Shown here one piece after another: positions 54,955 through 64,000 of a stretch of 64,000 bases of DNA. Made by a program: the position numbers and the translations under genes. The number at the start of each line of letters is the position of its first letter. The stretch's first letter is position 1. Origin of the DNA: Armatimonadota bacterium (lineage in GTDB: Bacteria > Armatimonadota > JAAZEB01); NCBI GenBank assembly GCA_012512265.1, contig JAAZEM010000118.1:1-64000 (forward strand), given 5' to 3'. The notes under the pieces were generated by a model. It was not told the origin of the DNA and searched no databases. It was given only the letters and a program-made list of their open reading frames with translations.

Positions 54955-55857
54955 ATGAGCGAACGTATACCGGTTCTCCTCGATACCGATATTGGCAGCG
55001 ACATCGATGATGCCGTTTGCCTTTCCTACCTGCTCCGCCAGCCGCGCTGCGAGCTGGTTGGCGTGACGACGGCGACGGGGAATGTGGTCCAGCGCGCGGC
55101 GCTAGCCGCGGAGATCTGCCGTGCCGCCGGGCGCGACGACGTGCCGATTCATGCCGGCGCCCCCGGACCGCTCCTCTTCGGGCCGGGCCAGCCCAACGTG
55201 CCGCAGTACGAGGCGGTCGCCTCGCGCCCGCACCGCACCGACTTCCCGCCAGGCGCGGCGCTCGAGTTCATGCGCCAGACGATCCGGCAACGCCCGGGCG
55301 AGATCGTGCTTCTGGCGATCGGCCCGATGACGAACCTCGGCCTGCTTTTCGCGGCGGATCCGGAGATCCCATCGCTCCTTAAGGAGCTGGTGCTGATGTG
55401 CGGCGTCTTCACCGCGGGGAACGGGCACGGCCCCGGCGCGCGCGAGTGGAACGCCTTTTGCGACCCGGTGGCCACGGCGATCACCTACCGCGCTCGCCCG
55501 CCGCGCTTCACCTCCATTGGCCTGGAAGTGACAACCCGCTGCATACTTGGCGCTGATGAATGCCGCGCCCGCTTCCAGAAGGCCGGCGGCCCGCTCAGCA
55601 TCGTCGCGGAGATGGCGGAGGTCTGGTTCCGCGGCAGCCCGCGGATCACATTCCACGACCCACTTGCTGCCAGCGTGATCTTCGAGGAAGGGCTGTGCCG
55701 CTATCAGGAGGGCCTGGTTGAAGTGGAGACGACCAGCCAGCGACTGGGCGGCCTGACGACATGGAATCCCAACTCCGAGGAGAAACCGCACCGCATCGCG
55801 GTCAGCGTCGACTCCGAGGCGTTCTTTGCGCACTACTTCGGGGTTGTGGGGGGATAG
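54955..55857 (+). CDS. Nucleoside hydrolase family protein
   Basis: 300 residues with LLDTDIGSDIDDAVCLSYLL at the N-terminus (calcium ligands), AIGPMTNLGLL, EWNAFCDPVA and a final HDPLAASVIF acidic site. The second paralogue in the window. Its place among secreted glycan enzymes is unusual; it lacks a signal peptide. The ATG at 54955 has GGGAGG ahead. Confidence 0.9.
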   Translation: MSERIPVLLDTDIGSDIDDAVCLSYLLRQPRCELVGVTTATGNVVQRAALAAEICRAAGRDDVPIHAGAPGPLLFGPGQPNVPQYEAVASRPHRTDFPPGAALEFMRQTIRQRPGEIVLLAIGPMTNLGLLFAADPEIPSLLKELVLMCGVFTAGNGHGPGAREWNAFCDPVATAITYRARPPRFTSIGLEVTTRCILGADECRARFQKAGGPLSIVAEMAEVWFRGSPRITFHDPLAASVIFEEGLCRYQEGLVEVETTSQRLGGLTTWNPNSEEKPHRIAVSVDSEAFFAHYFGVVGG

Positions 55858-56008
55858 ACGCACGCATCGCTTCGTGAGAAGGGGCATCCTGGAGTTGGGG
55901 CCGGCGCGGGATGCTCCAGAGACCAGGTATCCACGCGCAGAGCAAGGCGTGGCCGGGCGCCCAGCGTCGCTTCTCCCTTGCGGTGTATGTCTGGAGGTAG
56001 CTGTAGTG

Positions 56009-59000
56009 ATGATACGCATTCTGATGGCGCTGCTTCTGACGACCACGGCGGTCATCGCCGCCGAGGAGGTGGTCGGCAAGCGCCCCTATGAGATGGAGTG
56101 GGCCAATCGAACAGAGGACCATCAGCCACCCCTGGTCGATTTTGAGGACATTTCGGGGTGGAAGGTGGAAGGCCACAACTCCGTGGCAAGCCTGGTCCGC
56201 ACCCGTGAGCAGCAGCTGTGGGGCAAGTACGTCGCCAAGCTCACCTACCGGGCCACGGCCAGCGGCGGCCCAGAGGTGCGGATCATGCCTCCACAGCCGA
56301 TCCCGATCACGCGCCCGTTTGATGCCGTCACCCTCTGGGTTTATGGCAACACCTGGGGCTACGCGCGTGACGTCACGACCCCTTCCGTTGGGATTACGGC
56401 GCTCTTCGAGGATGCCCAGGGGGAGGAGTTCGGTGTCTACCTCTATCATGTGGACTGGAAGGAGTGGAATCTCCTCCATAAGCGCCTGACTCCGGAGCAG
56501 ATCGCGCGCGCTGAGAAGGGCGCCCGCTTCAAGGGAATCGCGATCACCGGCGGCAGGAACAAGGAAGACCGCGTCCTCTACTTCGACAACCTGGCTGTTT
56601 ACAAAGAAGAGTTCGCGCCGTTGAAGTTCGAGCCGCGGCCCCAGCGCGGCATCCCGATGTTCCCCGGGCAGTCGGTGGGCACCAACACCGATCCCAACAA
56701 GAAGCTCCCCTTCCCGAATCGCCTGGAGACGATCCTGCCGGACAACCTGGCCAAGGAGTTCAAGACTTACTTCAGAGCGGAGAGCGCGGCCTACGTCTTC
56801 TCTTACGTGGGCTCTGATGGGAAGCTGACCTACCGCCTGGAGCCAAAGACGGGCACGTGGAGCGATATCACGGCGCAGTGGACGCCCGCGAATGGGAAGC
56901 CGGGCCCCGTGATCCGGCCGTGCATGGGCGGTGGGGTCTATCTGCAGACGCCGGATGGCCCGAAGGCCCCGGAGAAGATCGAGCTTCTGTCGGCGCGTGT
57001 CGAAAACAACGTCCCCACGCTTCGCTACCGCGTCGCCGTGGGTGGGGTTTCGGCGGAGGTGACCTACGCCTATCGGCTTTGGAACAAGTCGCTGGTGATC
57101 GATACCATCTGCCTGGGCGGGCAGGTGGGCGAGGTGCGCTACGGGCGTGCCCTTGGCCTGGAGAACCCGCGGCTCGTGACGAATCCGTACTACCGCGCCG
57201 AGGGCGGGCGGCCTGCCGTGGCGGTCTCGGGCCCCGCGAGCGCGCCCCTCTTCTTGACGGGGAACACCGACTGGTACCTCTCCAACGCCTCCTCGATGTG
57301 GGCGGCAAATGAGATCACCGCGGATGGCGTCCTCTACAACGGTGGGACGCGCTACAATCCCAAGACGGATGGCAAGCGCAACGACTGCTACGACCGCTTC
57401 TTCATCACCCTGTCGCCCTTCTACGAGGAGATGCTTCCCTCGATCCCCAATCCAGAATCGCCCTGGAAGCACATCACTGGAACGCGCCTTTGGCGGGCCC
57501 ACGGCGCCAGCAACCGTGAGCATGACGCGCGCTACTGGACGGAATGTCACCGCTGGGGGATGACTCAGGTGGTGGTGACCGACCATGAGACGGGGTGGCG
57601 CGATGGCGGCGAGAGTTTCACCTTCCGCACGAAACCCGCGCCTGGCAAGGGGGGCGATAAGGGCCAGTATGATTACGCCCGCCTGATGCAGGATACCCTG
57701 GGATTCGTCTACGGCCCCTACAACAACTTCACCGACTTCGCACCGGTGAATGAGTACTGGCACACCGATATGGTGAGCCGGACTTCCGATAACCAGCTCC
57801 AGCACGCATGGATGCGCTGCTACGCGCCCAAGCCGGCGCGTGCTGTGGAGTTTTGCGAGCGGCTGGCGCCGCAGATCCAGGAGAAGTTCCGGTTTAGCAC
57901 CGCTTACTGCGACGTGCATACCGCCGTGGCCCCCTGGACCCGCGTGGACTACGATGCTCGCGTGCCCGGGGCGGGCACCATGGCGGCCACTTTCTACGCC
58001 TTTGGCGAGATCATGCTCCTCCAGAAGAAGGCATGGAACGGCCCCGTCTATTCCGAGGGGAACCACCACTCCTTCTATAGTGGCCTCACCGATGGCAACT
58101 ACGCCCAGGACCAGAACTACCGCATCGCCGAGAACCCCTGGCTGGTGGACTTCGATCTCCGCAAGATGCACGACCTCTGCTGCAACTTTGGGATGGGAAG
58201 CCCCTCGATGTTCTATACCCAGGAGGGCTTCCGAACGATGCGGGAGGTTGATGCGGATACCTGGCTCGACCGCTTCCTGGCGGCCACGGTGGCGTTTGGC
58301 CACCCCGGCTTCCTCACCTTCGAGGGCGGCATCCAGAACGCGCTTCGCAGCTACTACATGCTCCAGCAGCTGCATAGCCGCTACTGCCTGGAGAGCGCTT
58401 CCGAGATCCGCTATGCCGACGCAAACGGCCAGCTGCTGAACACCTCTCAGGCGGTCGCCTCGGGCGCCTACAAGCGCTCCCAGGTCGTCACGCGCTACTC
58501 GAAGGGCACCGTCACCGTGGTGAACGGCAGCCCCACCGAGCGCATGGTCGTTACGGCTTATGGCCGCAAGCTGGACCTCCCGCCCAACGGCTATTGCGGG
58601 TGGACCGCCGATGGCGCGATCGAAGTGATCAGCAGCGATCCAGGCGGGCGCCGCTGTGACTACGCCGTGACCCCCGCCTACATCTACGTGGATGGCCGCG
58701 GCCATTTCGCGCGCTTCCCGAAGGCGGGCGGAAATGGCATCGGTATCTGCCGGATTCTGGGCAAGGGCCAGTATGAGGTTCTCCTCCACAAGGATGCCGA
58801 TTGCGGCTTTGCTATTCAGGCATCGAGCGCCGTGGCGCTCGACCGAGAGCGCAAGCCGATCGGGCCGGCGAAGCTGCGCACGTCGCGCGGCCTCACCTAC
58901 GTGATTCCCGTGGAGGGTGCCTTCAGCTACCTCCTCACCGCGGGCAAGGCGGCGCCCGTGGCGCTTTCGAGCGACCGGGCGGAGGTCTTCGCTGGCGAGC

Positions 59001-60361
59001 GCGTGGTGGTGCGCGGAAAGCAGCGCCACGAGGTGCTGATCCCGTCCGATGCCGTTCCGGGCCAGCGGATCTGGGTGCAGAAGGAAGGCAGCTGGATCGA
59101 CTTCACCGTCGTGCCCCTGGTTGAGGCGGACGCGACACTGGCGGGGAACACCGTGCGCGTCACCCTGACGAGCAACATGCCGCGGCCTGCGCAGTTCCTC
59201 GTGAAGATGGCGGGTAAGGAGCAGAGAGTCCGCCTGGAGCCGCGCACGCCTGGAACCGTCAGCGTCGATCTTGGGCAGCCGGCCGAAGAATCGGCGGATG
59301 TGCTGGCGATTGAGGTAAGCACTGGCGAGCTGAGCCAGCGCTTCGAGCGCGGACTATGCACGCTGCGCGCCGTGGCGCCGCTGGTGGAGCTTCCGGAGAA
59401 GTGGACTGCCGGCATGTGCCTTCGCGGCGGCAAGGAGACGACTGACTTTGGGCAGACAAGGGCCGCCGTTTCCGACCGGGATCTCACCTCTGGAGAGGTG
59501 ATCAAGAGAGCAATCTTTATGCACCCACCCTATATCGGTGGCACGGGATACTGCTTTGCCCTCTACGATCCGGTGACGCTTCCAGCCACGCCCGCGGCTG
59601 CTTTCCGCGCGGTGGTGGGCAAGGGCGACGGCAGCTATGACGGCGATGGCATCCTCTACAAGCTGGTAGTCGTCGATGAGGCCGGCCAGGAGAAGGTGGT
59701 CGCCGAGAAGCTGGTCACCAAGCACGAGTGGACGCCAATCGAGGCGGACCTGAGCCCCTGGGCGGGGAAGAAGATCCGCCTGAAGCTGATCTCGGATGTG
59801 GGCCCGGCGGATGATTCCTCCGGCGACTGGGCCGGCTGGGCCGAGATGCGCATCGAGACGCTGGCACCGAAGCTCTACCGCATCCTCGATCCGGACGCGG
59901 AGGCCTACCGCCGGCTCCCGGCGCCCTATCCCGCGACCGGCCTGACCGTGGCCGACCTGCGCCAGGCGAAGTCGGGATGGCTCCGCTACGACGGCAAGGG
60001 GCTTGCCGGAACCGGGGAGTACGCGACGGAGGCGGTGCTCAACGGCATCTCCCTCGGGCACATGGCCCCGGCGGGAGGCAGCGAGACCAACGGTATCTTC
60101 GAGGAGCGCGTGGGTGTGCGGCTCACCCCGGAAGCAATCCGCTCTCTCGGGGTGCGCAACCGGTTCGCCATCCGCAACCCGCGGCACGATTGCTTCAGCG
60201 TGCGCCGCTTCTGGATCGAGCTAGAGCTGGCCGATGGGCGGCGCGCCTCCTCTGAGATCACCGCGGCGACCTACTCTCAGCCGGTCGGGTGGCTGTACGC
60301 GGAGGGCATCAGCGTGCCGGAGAACGCCGAGATCACCGTCGATATCTGGTTCCGCTTCTAA
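56009..60361 (+). CDS. Giant exported protein, probable glycoside-hydrolase-like TIM barrel
   Basis: 1450 residues with a signal peptide (MIRILMALLLTTTAVIAA). The first 200 residues form a carbohydrate-binding-like beta-sandwich (LVDFEDISGWKVEG ... VLYFDNLAVY). A long middle region resembles a GH101/GH129-like barrel, with GMTQVVVTDHETGW, YGPYNNFTDFAP and YCDVHTAVAPWTRVDYDAR carrying candidate acidic residues. The C-terminal 400 residues are beta-sandwich repeats (LSPWAGKKIRLKLISDVG; ELELADGRRASS). No family is named with confidence. GGAGG precedes the ATG by 11 bases. Confidence 0.75.
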   Translation: MIRILMALLLTTTAVIAAEEVVGKRPYEMEWANRTEDHQPPLVDFEDISGWKVEGHNSVASLVRTREQQLWGKYVAKLTYRATASGGPEVRIMPPQPIPITRPFDAVTLWVYGNTWGYARDVTTPSVGITALFEDAQGEEFGVYLYHVDWKEWNLLHKRLTPEQIARAEKGARFKGIAITGGRNKEDRVLYFDNLAVYKEEFAPLKFEPRPQRGIPMFPGQSVGTNTDPNKKLPFPNRLETILPDNLAKEFKTYFRAESAAYVFSYVGSDGKLTYRLEPKTGTWSDITAQWTPANGKPGPVIRPCMGGGVYLQTPDGPKAPEKIELLSARVENNVPTLRYRVAVGGVSAEVTYAYRLWNKSLVIDTICLGGQVGEVRYGRALGLENPRLVTNPYYRAEGGRPAVAVSGPASAPLFLTGNTDWYLSNASSMWAANEITADGVLYNGGTRYNPKTDGKRNDCYDRFFITLSPFYEEMLPSIPNPESPWKHITGTRLWRAHGASNREHDARYWTECHRWGMTQVVVTDHETGWRDGGESFTFRTKPAPGKGGDKGQYDYARLMQDTLGFVYGPYNNFTDFAPVNEYWHTDMVSRTSDNQLQHAWMRCYAPKPARAVEFCERLAPQIQEKFRFSTAYCDVHTAVAPWTRVDYDARVPGAGTMAATFYAFGEIMLLQKKAWNGPVYSEGNHHSFYSGLTDGNYAQDQNYRIAENPWLVDFDLRKMHDLCCNFGMGSPSMFYTQEGFRTMREVDADTWLDRFLAATVAFGHPGFLTFEGGIQNALRSYYMLQQLHSRYCLESASEIRYADANGQLLNTSQAVASGAYKRSQVVTRYSKGTVTVVNGSPTERMVVTAYGRKLDLPPNGYCGWTADGAIEVISSDPGGRRCDYAVTPAYIYVDGRGHFARFPKAGGNGIGICRILGKGQYEVLLHKDADCGFAIQASSAVALDRERKPIGPAKLRTSRGLTYVIPVEGAFSYLLTAGKAAPVALSSDRAEVFAGERVVVRGKQRHEVLIPSDAVPGQRIWVQKEGSWIDFTVVPLVEADATLAGNTVRVTLTSNMPRPAQFLVKMAGKEQRVRLEPRTPGTVSVDLGQPAEESADVLAIEVSTGELSQRFERGLCTLRAVAPLVELPEKWTAGMCLRGGKETTDFGQTRAAVSDRDLTSGEVIKRAIFMHPPYIGGTGYCFALYDPVTLPATPAAAFRAVVGKGDGSYDGDGILYKLVVVDEAGQEKVVAEKLVTKHEWTPIEADLSPWAGKKIRLKLISDVGPADDSSGDWAGWAEMRIETLAPKLYRILDPDAEAYRRLPAPYPATGLTVADLRQAKSGWLRYDGKGLAGTGEYATEAVLNGISLGHMAPAGGSETNGIFEERVGVRLTPEAIRSLGVRNRFAIRNPRHDCFSVRRFWIELELADGRRASSEITAATYSQPVGWLYAEGISVPENAEITVDIWFRF

Positions 60362-60387
60362 CACGGCTTCATGTCCGTTCATCCCCT

Positions 60388-60422
60388 GCGTGTGGGCGAG
60401 CCCCCGCGGTTCGCCCGCACGC
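60388..60422 (+). terminator. Hairpin after the giant exported protein
   Basis: GCGTGTGGGCGA pairs with TCGCCCGCACGC (12 bp, one G-T) around an 11-base loop. No T-run, so it is a terminator-like hairpin. Confidence 0.5.
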
Positions 60423-60575
60423 GGCCCTGTTCAGGTGCGCCTGGGAGACCGACCCGGGATTTTGCTTCTGAGGCTTTGCGCCCACCGGGATCAAGGGGGA
60501 GCGCCTGGTAATGGAACGTGCCACGATGAGGAGGCCACCGTAGGGAACACTGGTCTGGCTTGTGGGGTAGTCTCG

Positions 60576-60956
60576 ATGTCTGTGCCATGCCGTGTGCTGT
60601 TGGTAGACGATGAAGAGGATGCTTGCGTCGTTCTGGGGGATGTCCTGGAGTGCTATGGATGCGAGGTACGCACCGTGTGCGATCCGGCGGAGGCGTTGCG
60701 TATTGGATCCTCCGAAACGTTTGACCTGGTGGTCCTCGACATTCGTATGCCGGAGATTGATGGCATCGAAGTGTTGCGCCGGATCCGTTCGCGTGGTCAC
60801 CGAGAGATTGTGATGCTTACCGGCTTCATCGATGATGATCTGGAGGCCAAGGCGCGCCACGAAGGCGCCGCCGCGGTTCTCCACAAGCCGGTGGATGTGG
60901 ATGCTCTCCTCGCGCGGATCGATGCGTTGCGCCAGGAAACGGGTAGGCAAGCCTGA
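60576..60956 (+). CDS. Stand-alone response-regulator receiver
   Basis: 126 residues, only a receiver domain: acidic pair Asp11-Asp12, phospho-acceptor Asp55 in LVVLDIRMP, LTG and the HKP lysine. No output domain and no adjacent kinase, so it should signal by protein contact (CheY/Spo0F style). ATG 60576. Confidence 0.92.
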   Translation: MSVPCRVLLVDDEEDACVVLGDVLECYGCEVRTVCDPAEALRIGSSETFDLVVLDIRMPEIDGIEVLRRIRSRGHREIVMLTGFIDDDLEAKARHEGAAAVLHKPVDVDALLARIDALRQETGRQA

Positions 60957-61064
60957 AGGTAACCGCCTCGCTGCGCGCCCGCCCGCAAAGGGGGATAAAA
61001 CCCGGGGGCTCTGGTGTGGGAGATGCGGTTTTCGCCACTCAAAACCGGGGTAAATCAGAGTGAC

Positions 61065-61298
61065 ATGGCGAATACCAGAGGGCGGAACACCCAGGAACCA
61101 GAAACGGGACCAGAGCGAATTGAACGATTGCCGGGCGAGTTGGAGTCGGCGATGTACACCGGCACCAGCGATGGCGAGCCAGCCCCGGGCCCGGCGGAGC
61201 TGGGGCCACTCCCGGACCGGGAGGAAGTGCTGGAGGTCTTCCAGGAAGCGGATAGACTGATCGCGGAGCAATCTGAGGCCGAGCCCCAGGCTGGTTGA
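61065..61298 (+). CDS. Acidic, probably disordered small protein
   Basis: 77 residues from ATG 61065, rich in Glu, Pro and Gly (TRGRNTQEPETGPERIE), with a C-terminal helix EEVLEVFQEADRLIAEQ. Its stop overlaps the next start (TGATG). No family recognised. Confidence 0.55.
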   Translation: MANTRGRNTQEPETGPERIERLPGELESAMYTGTSDGEPAPGPAELGPLPDREEVLEVFQEADRLIAEQSEAEPQAG

Positions 61299-61756
61299 TG
61301 GCCTTCAGGTCGAACGGGGGTGGCATGGTGACATCCTACCTGGAGACGCTACGGGAAGTGGCAAAGCACCCGGTGATCTCGCAGACGGTGAAGCGCTACT
61401 CGCTCGAGATGGGAGTGGTCTTCCCAGACCTGACCGATCCGAAGGGGCTGATGCAGCTGATAGAGAGCCTCTTTTCGCCCGAAAACTCCGAAACGGTGCG
61501 TTCGGAGAGCGGCCTGGAACGGGTGCTCGGTCTCTTCATCGACGAGGCGAAGGTGCGCGCCGCGGCGAACGAGCAAGCCTCGATGGCCCTTGCTCGTACC
61601 CTGGTCCTCCTGGAAGTGTACGATGGCGAGCTGGCCCGCCTGGGCCTCGATCCCGGCGAGAAGATGGATAGCCTGATCACCAAGGCGCTCCTGGTCGAGC
61701 TCATGCTCAGCGCGATCCGAAAATACGCCTTCTCCGTCAAGGCCGCGCACGATTGA
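61298..61756 (+). CDS. Hypothetical helical protein
   Basis: 152 residues from ATG 61298, overlapping the previous stop; ATG 61325 is an alternative. Mostly helical: TSYLETLREVAKHPVIS, KVRAAANEQASMALARTLV, ALLVELMLSAIRKYAF. No motif recognised. Ends 13 bases before a convergent small gene. Confidence 0.65.
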   Translation: MAFRSNGGGMVTSYLETLREVAKHPVISQTVKRYSLEMGVVFPDLTDPKGLMQLIESLFSPENSETVRSESGLERVLGLFIDEAKVRAAANEQASMALARTLVLLEVYDGELARLGLDPGEKMDSLITKALLVELMLSAIRKYAFSVKAAHD

Positions 61757-61769
61757 TGCAGCGAGCGCT

Positions 61770-62006
61770 TCACCGCCTGCTCAACAAGCGGAGCAGCCAC
61801 ATCAACGGCGATGGCCGCTCCTTCGGACTGGCGCGGATCGGTGCCTCCTGGCGCCCGCCCTGCTGGGCGCGGTCCGCAAGGGCTCTCCTAACCTCCTCCA
61901 GTAACGCTGGCTGTACGACCAGTTTCAGCCAGGCGGCATCGACCTCGTCCTTCGTTGGGTAGAGCGGGTCATCAGGATTCGATTGGTCTCCAGGTATCTG
62001 GTTCAC
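61770..62006 (-). CDS. Small hypothetical protein
   Basis: 78 residues from GTG 62006 with GGGGAAGGGG ahead. PGDQSNPDDPLYPTKDEVD leads into a helix, AWLKLVVQPALLEEVRRAL, and a basic C-terminus ending LMWLLRLLSRR that could be amphipathic. No family recognised. Confidence 0.6.
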   Translation of the reverse strand: MNQIPGDQSNPDDPLYPTKDEVDAAWLKLVVQPALLEEVRRALADRAQQGGRQEAPIRASPKERPSPLMWLLRLLSRR

Positions 62007-62091
62007 GGGTTCCCCTTCCCCCAACGCGGGGCGTCGCGAGGAGTTGCTGCCCCTTGCAGCAGCGACGCCCCTTACCAGATACGTGGCGCCA

Positions 62092-62736
62092 TTACACCTG
62101 CTGGCGTGCGCGAGCCACAACATCCGCCAGCGCCCGCGCGGCGGCACGGGGATCCGCCACCGCCATAATGGCAGAGACGACGGCGATGCCATCTGCGCCC
62201 GCGCGGACCACGGCCGCTGCGTTTTCCGCCTTGATCCCCCCGATGGCAACGAGGGGAAGGGAGACGGCGGCGCGGATGGCACGCAGGCCGTCGATCCCCG
62301 TGGCCGGAGGCGTGTCCGTCTTAGTTGGCGTGTCGAAGATCGGACTGATTCCGAGGTAGTCGGCGCCGTCTCGCGCGGCGGCCTGTGCCTCCGCCGTGGT
62401 GCTCACGGAGATGCCGATGAGGAAGTTGGGGCCGGCGATGTGCCGTGCCTCGACGCAGGGGAGATCCCCCTGGCCCAGGTGAACTCCATCGGCGCCGGCG
62501 GCCAGTGCGATATCGAGGCGATCGTTGATGATGAGCGGGATTCCCAGGGGACGGAGCCGCTCGCGCAGAGCCCTGGCGCGCTCGTAGTAAGCGCGGCTCT
62601 CCGCATGCTTCTCGCGCAGCTGGACACACGTGACCCCGCCTGCCACCGCCTCGGCCACGATCCACTCGATGCTCCGCCCGCCGGCCAGTGCATCGTCCGT
62701 GACGAGATAGAGCGAGTAGTCGGGCGAGCGGCTCAC
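62092..62736 (-). CDS. thiE: Thiamine phosphate synthase
   Basis: 214 residues with [52 protein letters not shown] and VAIGGI, all standard for ThiE, which joins the thiazole and pyrimidine halves of thiamine. Its start overlaps the thiM stop (ATGA). No thiD gene follows. Confidence 0.95.
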   Translation of the reverse strand: MSRSPDYSLYLVTDDALAGGRSIEWIVAEAVAGGVTCVQLREKHAESRAYYERARALRERLRPLGIPLIINDRLDIALAAGADGVHLGQGDLPCVEARHIAGPNFLIGISVSTTAEAQAAARDGADYLGISPIFDTPTKTDTPPATGIDGLRAIRAAVSLPLVAIGGIKAENAAAVVRAGADGIAVVSAIMAVADPRAAARALADVVARARQQV

Positions 62737-63554
62737 TCCGCGGCCTCCTCCACCTTGATTCGCGCGCCCTCGTGCACGTGCTCGGCCGTCACCTCATCCA
62801 GGGCGTCAAACAGGCGGATTCCGAAGGTGCCAGGGCGGGGGGCGCCCGATGCGGCGATCTCACCCGCCAGTCCGAAGACCACGAGTGCTGCCGCGGCGGC
62901 TTTCAGGGGGTCACGCTCCACGGCGCAGAAAGCGGCGGTGATCGCCGAAGCGGCGCAGCCGGTGCCGGTGACGCGGGCCATCAGAGCGTGCCCGTTGGCG
63001 ACGCGCGCCGTGCGCTGCCCATCGGTGAGGAAATCCTCCGCGCCGGTTACCGCGACGACGATGCCATGCGCTCGTGCCAGTTGGATCGCCGTCTGCCGGG
63101 CCTGGTCCACAGTGTGAGCGGCATCCACCCCGCGCGCGCCTCCCTCCCCCGCGCCCAGGGCGAGAATTTCCGAGGCGTTGCCCCGAAGCACGGAGGGATG
63201 GAGCTCTTCCAGCAGGCGCCGGCTGGTATCGGTGCGCAGGCGCGTGGCTCCGGCTCCGACGGGGTCGAGCACGATCGGGATGCCCAGATCACAGGCGCGC
63301 CGCCCCGCGCGGAACATCCCCGCGATCCAGGGGCCCGAGAGGGTGCCGATGTTGAGGACGAGCGCGCCGGAGAGCGCTACCAGCTCCTCGACCTCCTCCA
63401 CCGCATGCGCCATCACCGGCGAGGCGCCCAAGGCTAGCAGCGCGTTTGCCGTCGAGTTCATCACGACGTAGTTGGTGATGTTGTGTACCAGGGGGCGCTT
63501 CTCGCGTAGCTGATCGAGTGCCCCGGCAATCTCATCACGCCAATCCACTTGCAT
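62733..63554 (-). CDS. thiM: Hydroxyethylthiazole kinase
   Basis: 273 residues from ATG 63554 (GAGGAG seven bases ahead). The landmarks are [44 protein letters not shown] and [10 protein letters not shown] (the catalytic Cys). It salvages the thiazole moiety for thiE. The promoter leaves only about 40 leader bases, so no TPP riboswitch fits here. Confidence 0.95.
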   Translation of the reverse strand: MQVDWRDEIAGALDQLREKRPLVHNITNYVVMNSTANALLALGASPVMAHAVEEVEELVALSGALVLNIGTLSGPWIAGMFRAGRRACDLGIPIVLDPVGAGATRLRTDTSRRLLEELHPSVLRGNASEILALGAGEGGARGVDAAHTVDQARQTAIQLARAHGIVVAVTGAEDFLTDGQRTARVANGHALMARVTGTGCAASAITAAFCAVERDPLKAAAAALVVFGLAGEIAASGAPRPGTFGIRLFDALDEVTAEHVHEGARIKVEEAAE

Positions 63555-63602
63555 CCTCCTGCTCCTCATAGAATGCCTCGCTATGGTCTCAACGGTCGAG
63601 AG

Positions 63603-63632
63603 ATCGTACCATGCGGGCGAGCGTCCTGTCAA
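63603..63632 (-). promoter_or_regulatory. Promoter of thiM-thiE
   Basis: On the minus strand TTGACA, an 18-base spacer and TACGAT. Confidence 0.65.
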
Positions 63633-63669
63633 CCGGTGCAGAGGGGGTGGGAACTGAGCGAACGGGCTG

Positions 63670-63698
63670 TTGACAGACGTTCGCAGAGGTGGTAGAGT
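63670..63698 (+). promoter_or_regulatory. Promoter of the prepilin gene
   Basis: TTGACA, a 17-base spacer and TAGAGT. The 165-base leader contains a CTGGGAAG/CTTCCCAG hairpin at 63770-63796. Confidence 0.75.
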
Positions 63699-63869
63699 GA
63701 TAGGCAGTCTAGCGGCTTTCTGTTCACGTTCCCTTCGGATTGCGTCTCCTGGCCTTGGTGAAGTGCAGCCTGGGAAGGGGAGCGCGCGCTTCCCAGCCGA
63801 AAGAGAGATCCGAGGGGGGAAGGCCAGTGTTCCACTTGGTGGCGCGCCGCGACTCAAGGAGGCAGAGCA

Positions 63870-64000
63870 ATGAAGATACGCAGACAGTTGCGTCCCGGTT
63901 TCACTCTTATCGAGCTGCTCGTGGTCATCGCCATTATCGCTATCCTGGCAGCGATCCTCTTCCCGGTCTTCGCGCGTGCCCGGGAGAATGCGCGCAAGGC
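63870..64000 (+). CDS. Type IV prepilin-like (DUF1559-type) protein, N-terminus only
   Basis: The first 43 codons read [20 protein letters not shown], then [27 protein letters not shown] is the prepilin peptidase site and the hydrophobic helix follows. [13 protein letters not shown] is typical of the large H-X9-DG/DUF1559 group of Planctomycetota and Armatimonadota. AAGGAGG lies 7 bases before the ATG. The gene runs off the window. Confidence 0.93.
   Translation, partial: MKIRRQLRPGFTLIELLVVIAIIAILAAILFPVFARARENARK

Noticed and set aside
55802-59029. Long minus-strand open frame of 1075 codons opposite the giant exported protein
   Set aside because: It is a GC-rich mirror of the real plus-strand gene, which has the signal peptide, start site and domain-like sequence.
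63555-63602. TPP riboswitch ahead of thiM
   Set aside because: The predicted promoter leaves only about 40 leader bases and no THI-box pattern (CTGAGA, ACCTGATC) is present.

Overview
The window is a GC-rich bacterial sequence with dense genes, many 4-base ATGA stop/start overlaps, and start codons split among ATG, GTG and TTG. The gene set points to Armatimonadota or a close relative. The evidence is the type IV prepilin-like N-terminus at the right edge (a cleavage motif followed by [13 protein letters not shown]), the copper-amine-oxidase-N/BsuPI exported protein, the RPA-type replication initiator, and a run of DUF4091-, DUF4838- and DUF6785-like proteins. This assignment is inferred from remembered family distributions; no rRNA is present to confirm it.

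Layout. 1-5 kb: the tail of an aspartate carbamoyltransferase fused to a PyrI-type zinc ribbon, a CcdA-like membrane protein, and a scar where two 5'-truncated genes meet near base 1480. An rsgA gene broken only by one in-frame TAG and a small sigma factor follow. 5-17 kb: an adenosine deaminase/class II aldolase pair, aspartase with a lipoprotein, an OmpR-type two-component system, two sugar-isomerase-like TIM barrels, a nucleoside hydrolase, a lytic transglycosylase and an STN-domain protein. A 235-bp element with perfect 19-bp inverted termini lies at 9626-9860. 17-32 kb is almost all on the minus strand: dapA, a J-like protein without HPD, a phosphodiester glycosidase, a full-length CcrM-type DNA methyltransferase, an LCP ligase, rny, recX and thpR. 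The exception is a fused E1 alpha-beta dehydrogenase on the plus strand.

32.2-35 kb is the most striking part. About a dozen direct copies of a 20-bp motif (consensus AATAGTGTGTTTTCGGACAA) fill 32626-33285, directly upstream of a replication-initiator gene (repA/RPA type) and followed by tRNA-Glu. Gene direction flips here: left genes run left and right genes run right for about 10-16 kb. This is the arrangement expected of a bidirectional iteron-controlled origin, although the neighbours are ordinary chromosomal genes.

35-42 kb, on the plus strand: HAD phosphatase, a structured leader and thiolase, mannitol-1-phosphate dehydrogenase, pta with a P-loop/DRTGG partner, and a URO-D family protein. 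42-47 kb, on the minus strand: small hypothetical proteins, a copper-amine-oxidase-N/BsuPI protein, a large DUF6785-like membrane protein and a 158-bp element with hairpin ends. 47-60 kb, on the plus strand: three very large exported proteins (1176, 983 and 1450 aa) that look like glycan-active enzymes, interleaved with a methyltransferase and a nucleoside hydrolase; together with the DUF6785 protein they suggest glycan scavenging. 60-64 kb: a stand-alone receiver, small uncharacterised genes, thiM-thiE, and the start of a prepilin gene with a near-consensus promoter.
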